Shown here: positions 43,489-52,725 of the stretch, in pieces
Numbering within the stretch: the stretch's first letter is position 1
Layout of the letters: every line of letters starts with the position of its first letter
Assembly (NCBI RefSeq): GCF_042684705.1
Contig: NZ_JBHULZ010000026.1
Span: 124,001-188,000 of the forward strand
DNA length: 64,000 bases
Origin: Mesonia sediminis
Lineage (GTDB): Bacteria; Bacteroidota; Bacteroidia; Flavobacteriales; Flavobacteriaceae
Direction: 5' to 3'
The notes under the pieces: model-generated
What the model was told of the DNA's origin: nothing
Database searches by the model: none
Seen by the model: only the letters and a program-made list of their open reading frames with translations
Position numbers and translations under genes: made by a program

Positions 43489-44193
43489 CTACTCCTTTAT
43501 AAAACGAAGAACTTGAAGATCATTTAAATCATATAAAATTAAAGCTTCTTCCTGTAAAGCATATTTACGTGCTTTTAACAGGGCTCTGGTGTAATTTTTA
43601 GCCAGGTCTTGTTTTTCTTCTGGGCAGGCCTTTCTAGTTTGTGCAATGCTATTTATATGAAAACTAGTGGCATCTAATTTTTTTATGCTTCCGTTATATG
43701 CGTTGCATAGGTTGTTGCCATATACTTTTTGGGTTGCCAAATCAATTTGTAGACGAGGGGTATCGTCAAGACCGTCTAAAGGTTCTTCATTTAAAGTAGA
43801 AAGCTTCCAATTACCGTGTAGTTGAAATAGCTCATCTTTCTTTTCTTGTATAACCTCAATCAACTTATAGTTTAGGTTAGACATATCGGCGGGTAAATTA
43901 TTTGCTTCTTTTTTAATCAGCTTCACTTTAATTTTCTGAAAATAACCCGGTTTAAACTCAAAGCCCTCTATAGCATTGTAAAAGTAGGTATAACTCAGCG
44001 TATCGCTCCACTGGTCGGCATCGCTCACCATTAAACAATTTTTGGTGCCAGCTCCTGCATCGCAATTGCTTCGGTAAGCATTCACCCAAAACACGGCTAT
44101 ATCTTTTTCATTTTCCAACTTTTTGTCAGACCGGCAAGCTGTCAGTGAAAACAAAAAAATTAGCGTTAAAACAGAGAATAACTTGTACTTCAT
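43489..44193 (-). CDS. Lipoprotein with DUF4377 and META domains
   Basis: A 234-aa lipoprotein (lipobox FLFSLTACRSDKK). The first half (IAVFWVNAYRSNCDAGAG, then CLMV, IEGFEFKPGY and LPADMSN) has the DUF4377 pattern with its paired Cys; the second half (LHGNWKLSTLNEEPL, then GNNLCNAYNGSI and TRKACPEE) is a META domain like that of HslJ, with its own Cys pair. Probably a periplasmic or outer-membrane stress protein. It borders the effector array but looks native. Confidence 0.82.
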   Translation of the reverse strand: MKYKLFSVLTLIFLFSLTACRSDKKLENEKDIAVFWVNAYRSNCDAGAGTKNCLMVSDADQWSDTLSYTYFYNAIEGFEFKPGYFQKIKVKLIKKEANNLPADMSNLNYKLIEVIQEKKDELFQLHGNWKLSTLNEEPLDGLDDTPRLQIDLATQKVYGNNLCNAYNGSIKKLDATSFHINSIAQTRKACPEEKQDLAKNYTRALLKARKYALQEEALILYDLNDLQVLRFIKE

Positions 44194-44230
44194 AAAATTT
44201 TAGTGGCTAAAGAAATTTTGGTAATTAAAA

Positions 44231-44407
44231 TTACACGCGCCCTTTCAAAGCATTGAAAACCCATGCAATGGCAAAAAAACCAATACCAACGGCTGCAAAA
44301 CCATATCCGGCTACATCATTGTATCTAAATGCGCCTAATGCAATTAAAGCTACACCTACAATAATCATAATAAAAGTTGCCCAAGCTAATACTGTATTTT
44401 TATTCAT
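44231..44407 (-). CDS. CAL67264-family small membrane protein
   Basis: A 58-aa protein with two hydrophobic helices (TVLAWATFIMIIVGVALIAL and GYGFAAVGIGFFAIAWVF) and a basic end. The sequence looks like the CAL67264 family of Flavobacteriia. The function is unknown. An in-frame ATG six bases earlier (44413) is an alternative start. A good promoter lies upstream. Confidence 0.82.
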   Translation of the reverse strand: MNKNTVLAWATFIMIIVGVALIALGAFRYNDVAGYGFAAVGIGFFAIAWVFNALKGRV

Positions 44408-44439
44408 CGCCATGAAATCGAATTTATAATTTAGATTAA

Positions 44440-44471
44440 CAAAAATACAATCAAATTATAGAATAATCCAA
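44440..44471 (-). promoter_or_regulatory. Promoter of the CAL67264-type gene
   Basis: On the minus strand TTG (44471-44469), a 21-base spacer and TATTTTTG (44447-44440) match the -33/-7 consensus. Confidence 0.65.
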
Positions 44472-44504
44472 TTTTATAAGCGAGCATTGGTTTATTAGCC
44501 GTAG

Positions 44505-44544
44505 TATTTTTGTATTTTCGTGGCTTTAGTCGGCTTTAAGCCGA
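44505..44544 (+). promoter_or_regulatory. Promoter box and palindrome before the acyl-CoA carboxylase gene
   Basis: TATTTTTG at 44505-44512 has a TTG 15 bases upstream. TCGGCTT and AAGCCGA (44530-44544) form a palindrome just after the expected transcript start, where an operator would fit. Confidence 0.5.
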
Positions 44545-44580
44545 ACGAATAACCCACTAAGATCAATTATTTGAAATAAA

Positions 44581-46209
44581 ATGGATATAAAATTCAATAA
44601 AAACGAAGACCATAACAAATTACTCGTTGCAGACCTAAAACATAAACTTAAAAAAGTGTATTTGGGTGGCGGTGAAAAACGAATAGAAAAGCATCACGCT
44701 AAAGGAAAAATGACGGCGCGTGAGCGTATAGATTTCTTGTTAGACCAGCCTAAAGAGGCGATAGAAATTGGTGCCTTTGCAGGTGAAGGCATGTATGCAG
44801 AACACGGGGGTTGCCCCAGTGGTGGTGTTGTGGTTAAAATAGGTCACGTACAAGGTAAACAGGTTATTGTGGTTGCCAATGATGCTACTGTAAAAGCTGG
44901 CGCTTGGTTTCCCATTACCGGAAAGAAAAACTTACGTGCTCAAGAAATCGCAATAGAAAATAGGTTACCTATTATATATTTGGTAGATAGTGCTGGGGTT
45001 TACTTGCCTATGCAAGATGAAATTTTTCCCGATAAAGAGCATTTTGGAAGAATTTTTAGAAATAATGCAGTTATGAGCAGTATGGGTATTACTCAGATTG
45101 CTGCGGTTATGGGTAGTTGCGTAGCAGGAGGTGCCTACTTGCCTATAATGAGCGACGAGGCTTTAATCGTAGATAAAACAGGAAGTATTTTCTTAGCAGG
45201 TAGCTATCTAGTGAAAGCAGCCATTGGTGAGAGTATAGATAATGAAACCCTTGGCGGAGCTACCACTCATTGCGAAATAAGCGGCGTTACCGATTATAAG
45301 GCTAGCGATGATAAAGATGCTTTAACCAAAATTAAAAATATTGTAGATAAAATAGGAGATTTTGATCAAGCCGGCTTTAATCGAAAAAAATCCGCTCCGC
45401 CAAAATTAGATGAGCAAGAACTTTTTGGACTCTTACCGGCCAAGAGAAGCGACCAATATGATATGATGGATATCATTAAACGTATAGTTGATGATTCTGC
45501 TTTTGAAGAATATAAAGCTGGTTATGGCCAGACCATAATCACCGGTTATGCTCGCATAGACGGTTGGGCCGTAGGTATTGTAGCCAATCAGCGTAAAATT
45601 GTTAAAACCAAAAAGGGTGAGATGCAATTTGGCGGCGTAATCTATTCTGACTCTGCCGATAAAGCTACGCGTTTTATTGCCAATTGTAACCAGAAAAAAA
45701 TCCCGCTGGTATTTTTGCAAGATGTTACGGGATTCATGGTAGGGAGTAAAAGCGAACACGGCGGAATAATTAAAGACGGTGCCAAAATGGTTAATGCGGT
45801 GAGCAACTCGGTGGTACCCAAGTTTACCATCGTAATAGGTAACTCCTACGGTGCAGGAAATTATGCGATGTGTGGTAAAGCTTATGACCCCCGACTTATA
45901 GCGGCTTGGCCTAGTGCAGAATTGGCAGTGATGAGTGGTAACTCTGCAGCCAAAGTATTGTTACAAATAGAAACGGCATCGCTTAAAAAGAAAGGAGAAG
46001 AAATTACTCCCGAAAAAGAAAAAGCTTTGTTCGATAAAATCAAAGCAGATTATGACAAGCAAATTAGTCCGTATTACGCGGCAGCCAGAATTTGGACCGA
46101 TGCGGTAATCAACCCGTTAGATACGCGTAAATGGGTATCAATGGGTATTGAGGCGGCTAACCACGCTCCTATTACCAAAGATTTTAATCTTGGCGTAATT
46201 CAAACTTAA
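44581..46209 (+). CDS. Acyl-CoA carboxylase beta subunit (carboxyltransferase)
   Basis: A 542-aa carboxyltransferase of the propionyl-CoA/methylcrotonyl-CoA carboxylase type. It has the two crotonase-like halves: N-terminal KMTARERIDFLLD, the acyl site GGCPSGGVVVKIG and YLVDSAGVYLPMQ, and C-terminal PLVFLQDVTGFMVGS with IGNSYGAGNYAMCGKAYDPR. The MxGxxAxxxLLQIE-like closing block favours methylcrotonyl-CoA carboxylase, but that is not sure. The biotin subunit is not beside it. A terminator follows. Confidence 0.9.
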   Translation: MDIKFNKNEDHNKLLVADLKHKLKKVYLGGGEKRIEKHHAKGKMTARERIDFLLDQPKEAIEIGAFAGEGMYAEHGGCPSGGVVVKIGHVQGKQVIVVANDATVKAGAWFPITGKKNLRAQEIAIENRLPIIYLVDSAGVYLPMQDEIFPDKEHFGRIFRNNAVMSSMGITQIAAVMGSCVAGGAYLPIMSDEALIVDKTGSIFLAGSYLVKAAIGESIDNETLGGATTHCEISGVTDYKASDDKDALTKIKNIVDKIGDFDQAGFNRKKSAPPKLDEQELFGLLPAKRSDQYDMMDIIKRIVDDSAFEEYKAGYGQTIITGYARIDGWAVGIVANQRKIVKTKKGEMQFGGVIYSDSADKATRFIANCNQKKIPLVFLQDVTGFMVGSKSEHGGIIKDGAKMVNAVSNSVVPKFTIVIGNSYGAGNYAMCGKAYDPRLIAAWPSAELAVMSGNSAAKVLLQIETASLKKKGEEITPEKEKALFDKIKADYDKQISPYYAAARIWTDAVINPLDTRKWVSMGIEAANHAPITKDFNLGVIQT

Positions 46210-46231
46210 TAAAGTTATCAACTTATAATTC

Positions 46232-46278
46232 ACCGGGATGCAAACCTAAACGGCTAATTGCATTCCGGTTATTTTTTT
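46232..46278 (+). terminator. Terminator of the carboxylase gene
   Basis: ACCGGGATGCAA pairs with TTGCATTCCGGT with one G-U pair around a 14-base loop, followed by a run of T, 22 bases past the stop. Confidence 0.82.
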
Positions 46279-46327
46279 AAAAAAGTTGTATCTTCCCTAT
46301 AGTTAATTTAGGAAAAAGTCTTCTTAC

Positions 46328-47965
46328 ATGCGTTTGTCTTCAATTCTTTGTTTTATTCTACTCGGCTTCTCGATGCAAGCACAATTACTCGATTCTAAAC
46401 CATCAAACTTTACTCGTGCCGACAGCTTACGCGGAAGTTTACGCCCAGAAAGATCTCATTTTGATGTGCTAAAGTACAATCTAGACATCAGCTTAGACAT
46501 TAAAAATAAAAGCATACAAGGGTTTAATGAAATTACAGCAAAGGTGCTTAAAGAGCAACGCTTTATGCAGCTTGATTTATTTAAGAATATGCAAATAGAT
46601 TCGGTAATTTATCAAGGGAGAACACTAGCTTATGAGCGTGAAGGAAATGCTTTTTTCATCGATTTTGAAAAAAAATTACCAGCGGGAAAGCAAATCGTTT
46701 TTAGCGTATACTATAGGGGTAAACCTAAGGTTGCAGTTAATGCTCCTTGGGATGGTGGATTTATTTTTTCAAAAGACAAAAATGGGAATCCTTGGGTAAG
46801 TGTGGCCGTACAAGGCACAGGAGCCAGTTTATGGTATCCCAACAAAGATCATTTAAGCGATGAACCCGAAAGTGCGCGCATCCACGTAAGTGTACCTAAT
46901 GGATTAATGAATGTGTCAAACGGCCGACTGGTGGGTAAAAAAGCAATTTCACCCGATCTCACGCGTTGGAGCTGGGAGGTTAAAAACCCTATTAACAACT
47001 ACAATATTATTTTAAATGTAGGAGATTATACTTTAATAAAAGACGAATATAAGGGGTTAGATTTACATTATTACGTGCTTTCTTATAACGAAGATAAAGC
47101 CAGGCAGCATTTTAAGGAAGTAAAACCAATGATGGATTGTTTTTATGAGAAATTTGGCGCCTATCCATTTATTGAAGATAGTTACAAGTTGGTAGAAACC
47201 CCCTATTTGGGTATGGAACACCAAAGCGCCGTAGCCTATGGTAATCAATTTAGCAATGGCTATCTGGGTAGAGATTTATCGGGAACTGGTGTAGGTTTAA
47301 AATGGGATTTTATCACCATTCACGAAAGCGCGCATGAGTGGTTTGGCAACTCTATAAGCGCCAGCGATATAGCCGATTTATGGATTCACGAAGCTTTTAC
47401 AACCTATGCAGAATCAATTTATGTGGAGTGCCGTTGGGGTAAAGAGGATGCGCTAAAATACCTTTACGGAATTAGGGCAAATATTAATAACCAATCTCCT
47501 ATTATTGGCACCTACGGAGTAAATCATGAAGGCTCTGGAGATATGTACTATAAGGGAGCTAATATGCTAAATACACTACGTAGTATAATTGATGATGACA
47601 AAAAATGGTGGGCTTTGTTAAAAGCCTTTAGTCTCAACTTTAAGCATCAAGTAAGCAACACCCAAGAAGTAGTGGCTTTTTTTGAGGCGCATACGTCTGT
47701 AGAGGTTAGTCCTATTTTTCTTCAATACCTCAATTATCCCGACTTACCTGAATTGCAAATCAAAGAAAAGCAAGGTAAATTATTCGGTCGTTGGGTAGCC
47801 GATGTTCCTAATTTTTCTATGCCCATTCGGCTAGGTAACCAACAGAAAAATAAAGTTTTTGATTTAAACACCCAATGGCAAACTATTGATTTTGATTTAA
47901 GCCTTGATGAAATTGGCTATCCCCGTGCGGAGTACTACATCCGCTTTAAGCGAATAAAAAAATAA
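46328..47965 (+). CDS. Exported M1-family metallopeptidase
   Basis: A 545-aa aminopeptidase-like protein with a signal peptide (LSSILCFILLGFSMQAQLL). The M1 exopeptidase region reads GMEHQSAVAYGN, and the zinc site HESAHEWFGNSISASDIADL is followed by the third ligand in WIHEAFTTYAE. It is shorter than full aminopeptidase N and lacks the long C-terminal helical domain, as many bacteroidal M1 proteins do. It probably trims peptides in the periplasm. Confidence 0.9.
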   Translation: MRLSSILCFILLGFSMQAQLLDSKPSNFTRADSLRGSLRPERSHFDVLKYNLDISLDIKNKSIQGFNEITAKVLKEQRFMQLDLFKNMQIDSVIYQGRTLAYEREGNAFFIDFEKKLPAGKQIVFSVYYRGKPKVAVNAPWDGGFIFSKDKNGNPWVSVAVQGTGASLWYPNKDHLSDEPESARIHVSVPNGLMNVSNGRLVGKKAISPDLTRWSWEVKNPINNYNIILNVGDYTLIKDEYKGLDLHYYVLSYNEDKARQHFKEVKPMMDCFYEKFGAYPFIEDSYKLVETPYLGMEHQSAVAYGNQFSNGYLGRDLSGTGVGLKWDFITIHESAHEWFGNSISASDIADLWIHEAFTTYAESIYVECRWGKEDALKYLYGIRANINNQSPIIGTYGVNHEGSGDMYYKGANMLNTLRSIIDDDKKWWALLKAFSLNFKHQVSNTQEVVAFFEAHTSVEVSPIFLQYLNYPDLPELQIKEKQGKLFGRWVADVPNFSMPIRLGNQQKNKVFDLNTQWQTIDFDLSLDEIGYPRAEYYIRFKRIKK

Positions 47966-47980
47966 AAGTTTCTTTAAGTA

Positions 47981-49051
47981 TTATGCGTTTTTATTTAGAT
48001 AGCTGGCTAAGGTTTGTTGTCTTTGCACTTTTCCTGTGTGGGTTTCGGTAAATTTTGCAACGCATAAAATTTTCTTGGGTAGTTCATATTTTTCCAAGTT
48101 CTTCATATTATTCAACCTATTATAAAGATCTTGTTCGGTTACTGCTGAGGGAGCGGTTTCAACTACCAAAACTACTTGTTCGCCCAAATCCTTATGCGGT
48201 AAACCAGCAACAAAGAATCGTTCTGGAAGCAAATTACTCAACTTACGCTCAATAACTTCGGGAAAAACCTTAACACCTCCGGTATTAATCACTCGATCAT
48301 ACCTACCCTTCCAATAAAAACTATGCGCATCGAGCAGCTGCACAACATCATTTGTTTGTATTTTAGTTGGTGAAATTCGCGGCGCGTCAATTTGCAAACA
48401 ATTGCGTTGATCTACGCTTAAACTAACTTGAGGCAGCGCCGTAAAAGCTACGTTTTTTTGCGGGGTATGATTCACTGGTCGGGCCGCAATATGGGTTATG
48501 GTTTCGGTCATTCCATAAGTTTCAAAAACTTGGGTTTTTAAAGCTTGAACAGCCTGTACTTGTAAGTTAGACAAAGCGCCACCGCCAACAATCAATTTAT
48601 TTATGTTATGCAAATCATCAAGGCTATGACTCACTTGAAAAGGGGTCATTGCAGAAAAATCATATTGTTTGGTGTTAGCGTCAAGCGGATTTGATCTTGG
48701 TAAGCCCAAATCTAGATGCCAGCCCAGCTGCATGGCCCTTACCAACATCATTTTACCAGCTATATAACTCACTGGTAAGCACAAAAAAGCCGAAGTTTGC
48801 GCAGGAAGATTAAAATACTCTCCTGTAGCCTCTGCCGAAGCCCGCATAGCCGTTTTACTTAATTTAATACTCTTTGGTTTTCCTGTAGAGCCAGAGGTTT
48901 GCACTTCAACCTCAGCATTGGCCGATTGCCAATCGGTGATAAAATCATTTACCGCTGAATAAAAAGCTTTTTTTTCTGCAGTAAGTTCATTTAAACTTTG
49001 GGTTTTAAAGGCAGTATAATTTAATCCGTTAAGTTTAAAATCTGGGTGCAT
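47981..49051 (-). CDS. menE: o-Succinylbenzoate-CoA ligase (MenE-like AMP-binding enzyme)
   Basis: MenE activates o-succinylbenzoate with CoA in menaquinone synthesis. The 356-aa protein has the AMP-binding loop QTSGSTGKPKSIKLSK, ETYGMTETITHIAARP and the C-terminal KGRYDRVINTGGVKVFP. It is shorter than the common 450-500 aa, as in other Bacteroidota. It lies in a cluster with menC and menA, which supports the call. Confidence 0.88.
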   Translation of the reverse strand: MHPDFKLNGLNYTAFKTQSLNELTAEKKAFYSAVNDFITDWQSANAEVEVQTSGSTGKPKSIKLSKTAMRASAEATGEYFNLPAQTSAFLCLPVSYIAGKMMLVRAMQLGWHLDLGLPRSNPLDANTKQYDFSAMTPFQVSHSLDDLHNINKLIVGGGALSNLQVQAVQALKTQVFETYGMTETITHIAARPVNHTPQKNVAFTALPQVSLSVDQRNCLQIDAPRISPTKIQTNDVVQLLDAHSFYWKGRYDRVINTGGVKVFPEVIERKLSNLLPERFFVAGLPHKDLGEQVVLVVETAPSAVTEQDLYNRLNNMKNLEKYELPKKILCVAKFTETHTGKVQRQQTLASYLNKNA

Positions 49052-49065
49052 AATGGAAATTCAAA

Positions 49066-50004
49066 TTAAATTGATTGATTTCGTTCGGATACAGGTACTT
49101 GAATTTTTCCGGTTAGCTTTTCTTTCCAGTTTTTCCATTTATAGACTTTTGCCATAATTATAAAATAAATAGGATACAAAATAATCAAGGGTAAAAAAGT
49201 GTCCCAAGTAACGCTGGGATCTGCAATATCTATAAGCACCGACTCACTTTGAAAGGCTGTCCAGTCTGCAGTAACCAACAAGATGGCAATTAAATTATTA
49301 GCTGCATGAAAGCCTAAAGCAAGCTCTGTACCTTCATCCATAAGGGTTATTATTCCTAGAAATAATCCCGTGCCGATATAAAAAATCAAAATACTATACC
49401 CCATTTTACCAACTTCTGGGTTGGCAATGTGTAGTAAACCAAAAATTAGGCTGGTCATTATTAAAGGAAACCACCTGTTTTTAGCTAGTACTCCAAAACC
49501 TTGCATGAGATAACCACGAAAGATAAATTCTTCTAAACTGGTTTGAATAGGCACTAATACAATAGCCATCACAAACAGTATTAAAAACTTATCGGGTTTA
49601 AAATTCCATATATAATTTTCGGGTGTCATTTGGTAACTCACCAAAACACTTACCGATGTAAATATACCTACCAATGAAAAACCTAGCAGAACGCGTTTCC
49701 AATCTACTTTTTTACGGGTGGTTGTTATCGTTTTTAGATTAATTTCATGTAAAAATTTTAGCGCTATCCATAAACCAATAAAACCAATAGCAAAAGAGAT
49801 TAAAATAAAAAAAGTGGTTAAGTTTTTATCTAAGGTTTGCATTAAGCGATCTGCTTGTAACGCCATAGGATCAAAACCACTTTTTAACAGCACGGCAAAA
49901 AGTAAGGGCAGTTGCCCAATTGATGCCACAATTGCAATAATTAAAGACCCGATGAGGTAACGCCAAAAATCGGTTTTACCGCGAAAAGCTTGCTCTATAA
50001 ACAT
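49066..50004 (-). CDS. CPBP-family intramembrane metalloprotease
   Basis: An inner-membrane protein of 312 aa with about eight helices. The Abi/CPBP motifs are visible: SLEEFIFRGYLMQG (EExxxR), FGLLHI and GFHAANNLIAIL (HxxxN). The frame could start at 50034, inside menC, but the ATG at 50004 lies 5 bases after the menC stop and fits better. It sits between menE and menC; related proteases process prenylated or signal peptides, and a link to menaquinone synthesis is not shown. Confidence 0.85.
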   Translation of the reverse strand: MFIEQAFRGKTDFWRYLIGSLIIAIVASIGQLPLLFAVLLKSGFDPMALQADRLMQTLDKNLTTFFILISFAIGFIGLWIALKFLHEINLKTITTTRKKVDWKRVLLGFSLVGIFTSVSVLVSYQMTPENYIWNFKPDKFLILFVMAIVLVPIQTSLEEFIFRGYLMQGFGVLAKNRWFPLIMTSLIFGLLHIANPEVGKMGYSILIFYIGTGLFLGIITLMDEGTELALGFHAANNLIAILLVTADWTAFQSESVLIDIADPSVTWDTFLPLIILYPIYFIIMAKVYKWKNWKEKLTGKIQVPVSERNQSI

Positions 50005-50009
50005 ATAAC

Positions 50010-51050
50010 TTAAGAAATAAGGGTTAAATCCCAAGACTGGTTGGGATTATAAAATAATTGATCTTTTTTAACGTATAACGGACTAGCAATATTATTGGTA
50101 AACAAGCTACCTGTGCCCAAGCCTTGGGGCATTTCATTGTTTAATTGATAGGTAAATTGTGCAATAGCATTTAGTCCTATATTGCTTTCTAAAGCACTGG
50201 TGATCCACCATTTAATATTTTGTTCCTCAGCGATTTCAATCCATTCTCTTGAGCCGGCAAAGCCTCCTACCAAGGTAGGTTTTAAAATGATATACTGGGG
50301 TTGAATGGTTTTTAGCAACTCTTCTTTTGCAGGCCTTTGGGTTACTCCAATAAGCTCTTCATCTAATGCAATGGGTAAAGGAGTGGCAGCACATAGCGAG
50401 GCCATATCTTCTATTTGTTTAGCCTTTATGGGCTGCTCAATACTATGCAGTTCATAATCACTCAATCTTTTTAATTTTTCTAGCGCCTCTGTGGGTGAAA
50501 ACGCTCCATTAGCGTCTACCCGAAGCTCTACATCGCTGGCTGTAAATTCTGAACGAATGTATTTAAGAAGTCGCAATTCTTCTTGAAAATCTATTGCCCC
50601 TATTTTTAATTTGATACAGTGAAAACCTTGGTTTAATTTATCGGTGATTTGCTTTTTCATGAAGTTTTTATCACCCATCCAGATTAAACCATTGATGGTT
50701 ATTCCTTGCTCTTTTTGCGTAAAAGCCGAAGGGAACAATTCAAACCCCGTCTTTGATCGCAGCGAGGCAAATGCCATTTCTACACCAAAAAACAGTGCTG
50801 GAAATTCGCCGAGTTGTGCTAATAATTGTTTTTCGCCTAGATGAATATGCTCACAAACCCATTGTAATTTTTCTTCGAATTGCGGAACATCATCATAGCT
50901 TAATCCCTCAAACATACCGCATTCTCCGTAACCTCTTTTACCCTGATGTTCAAGTATCAAAAACCAAGTATTTTTGATTTTTAAAACCCCACGAGAAGTG
51001 CCTCCTGGGGTTTTAAATTGTAATGAATGTTTTATAAATCTTGCTTTCAA
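50010..51050 (-). CDS. menC: o-Succinylbenzoate synthase
   Basis: MenC, an enolase-superfamily enzyme, dehydrates SHCHC to o-succinylbenzoate. The 346-aa protein keeps the catalytic KxK (HCIKLKIGAID), the metal ligands in RVDANGAF, HSIEQPI and IALDEEL, and the second Lys in YIILKPTLVGG. Its place between menE and menA supports menaquinone over other members of the superfamily. Confidence 0.9.
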   Translation of the reverse strand: MKARFIKHSLQFKTPGGTSRGVLKIKNTWFLILEHQGKRGYGECGMFEGLSYDDVPQFEEKLQWVCEHIHLGEKQLLAQLGEFPALFFGVEMAFASLRSKTGFELFPSAFTQKEQGITINGLIWMGDKNFMKKQITDKLNQGFHCIKLKIGAIDFQEELRLLKYIRSEFTASDVELRVDANGAFSPTEALEKLKRLSDYELHSIEQPIKAKQIEDMASLCAATPLPIALDEELIGVTQRPAKEELLKTIQPQYIILKPTLVGGFAGSREWIEIAEEQNIKWWITSALESNIGLNAIAQFTYQLNNEMPQGLGTGSLFTNNIASPLYVKKDQLFYNPNQSWDLTLIS

Positions 51051-51061
51051 TGAGTTTACTT

Positions 51062-51742
51062 TTAAACGTTTACACTTTCACCAATGGGCAACAAAATCAA
51101 TTCTTTTTTCTTCATTTTAAATTTCTCAAGCGCTAAGTCATGGTCAATTTTAATCACATCAAAAGTATCATAATGACAACCTAATACTCTGTTGCATTCA
51201 ATAAAATCGCTTGCTAAAATAGCGTCATCTACGCCCATTGTAAAATTATCACCAATAGGTAAAACAGCTAAATCCACTTGATGCCTCAAAGGGATTAATT
51301 TCATATCGGCATGCAATGCAGTATCTCCCGCAATGTAAAGACATTTTTCATTGGCTTCAATGATGAATCCTCCGGGTTGCCCTCCATAACTACCATCTGG
51401 AAAAGAACTGGTGTGTACGGCATTTACATATTTTACGGTTCCAAAATCAAATTCCCAGCTACCACCGTGGTTCATAGGGTGTACGTTAATACCTTTTGCT
51501 TGGTAATGATTGGCAATCTCAAAATTACTCACCAAGGTTGCCTCATTTTGCTTAGCTATTGCCTCTGCATCTAAGGTATGATCTTGATGCGCATGGGTTA
51601 GCAACACATAATCGGCTTTTAAATCTTGTAAATCTACTTTCTCATTTGCCAAAGGATTACCCGTAATAAAAGGATCTACAATGATATGTTTACCATTGAT
51701 CTCTAATGCGAGGGTATTTTGCCCGTAAAATGTAATTTTCAT
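51062..51742 (-). CDS. Metal-dependent hydrolase, metallo-beta-lactamase fold (UlaG/YtkL-like)
   Basis: A 226-aa cytosolic protein with the HxHxDH site in VLLTHAHQDHTLDAEAI, further ligands in NHGGSWEFDFG and IAGDTALHADM, and the late GCHYDTFDVI. Such proteins hydrolyse lactone or phosphate esters; the substrate is unknown. It lies between menA and menC with 11 bases to menC, so it is likely in the same operon. Confidence 0.85.
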   Translation of the reverse strand: MKITFYGQNTLALEINGKHIIVDPFITGNPLANEKVDLQDLKADYVLLTHAHQDHTLDAEAIAKQNEATLVSNFEIANHYQAKGINVHPMNHGGSWEFDFGTVKYVNAVHTSSFPDGSYGGQPGGFIIEANEKCLYIAGDTALHADMKLIPLRHQVDLAVLPIGDNFTMGVDDAILASDFIECNRVLGCHYDTFDVIKIDHDLALEKFKMKKKELILLPIGESVNV

Positions 51743-51828
51743 ATTTTTTGTTTTTTATTGTCTTAGCTGATGGCTAAAAATAAGCAATAGCACTTAGAAT
51801 TTAAATGAATTAAAAAATTTATAACAAA

Positions 51829-52725
51829 TTAAATCCACGCAAGTAACAAATAAATTAGAGCAATTATAAAGGTACTTAAGGCAACTTTCTTTAATTCTGG
51901 ATCTAAAGTTTTTGGCTCTTCGTGTTGTACCACGGTATATAGATGCTTAAATAGAAGTATAAATGGAATTAAAGCTAAATTAAATTGAATAGGTAAATTG
52001 TAATTAAACAACAAAAAGCACAAAAAGGCTAACAAAATTAGACCAATATGGTAGTTTGTTGCTTTACGGATGCCCCATTTAACCACCAAAGTGTTTTTAT
52101 TGGAATTGGCATCACTCAAACGATCTCGCATATTATTTAGGTTAAGTACTGCTACGCTCAAAGCTCCTACCGCAATGGCTGGTAAAAAATAAGTGAGTTT
52201 TATTTGATGCGTAAATAAAAAGGCACTACCTACGACAGCTACCAAACCAAAAAATAAAAATACAAAGACATCTCCTAAGCCTCTATAACCGTAAGCACTT
52301 TTACCAACGGTATATTTAATAGCAGCGGTTATGGCAGCTATTCCCAAAAGGAAAAAGAAAATGCTTAAGGTGAAATTTTCACTTCCGAAAGCTGAGTAAA
52401 TCAGTAAAACTGCAAAAGCTAAAGACAAAAGGCTACAAAAAATCATTCCTATTTTCATTTGCTTGTCGGTAATGATGCCACTTTGTAGGGCTCGCATTGG
52501 CCCTACCCGTTCTTCATTATCGGTGCCTTTAACACCATCACCATAATCGTTGGCGAAATTAGAAAGTATTTGCAAGCACAAGGTGGTACACAAAGCGTAA
52601 ATAAAAATAGAAAGTTGAAAATCTTGTTCAAGGTGGGCCAATACCGCTCCCAATAAAATTCCCGAAATAGATAAGGGCAAAGTACGCAAACGAGCGGCTT
52701 TTACCCAAGTGATAGCTTTTTGCAT
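51829..52725 (-). CDS. menA: 1,4-Dihydroxy-2-naphthoate polyprenyltransferase
   Basis: MenA prenylates DHNA in the inner membrane, giving demethylmenaquinone. The 298-aa protein has about eight to nine helices and the UbiA-family Asp motif NFANDYGDGVKGTDNEERVG, with a second Asp region in NNMRDRLSDANS. The holA stop overlaps its start by one base (TGATG), so the genes are coupled. Confidence 0.93.
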   Translation of the reverse strand: MQKAITWVKAARLRTLPLSISGILLGAVLAHLEQDFQLSIFIYALCTTLCLQILSNFANDYGDGVKGTDNEERVGPMRALQSGIITDKQMKIGMIFCSLLSLAFAVLLIYSAFGSENFTLSIFFFLLGIAAITAAIKYTVGKSAYGYRGLGDVFVFLFFGLVAVVGSAFLFTHQIKLTYFLPAIAVGALSVAVLNLNNMRDRLSDANSNKNTLVVKWGIRKATNYHIGLILLAFLCFLLFNYNLPIQFNLALIPFILLFKHLYTVVQHEEPKTLDPELKKVALSTFIIALIYLLLAWI

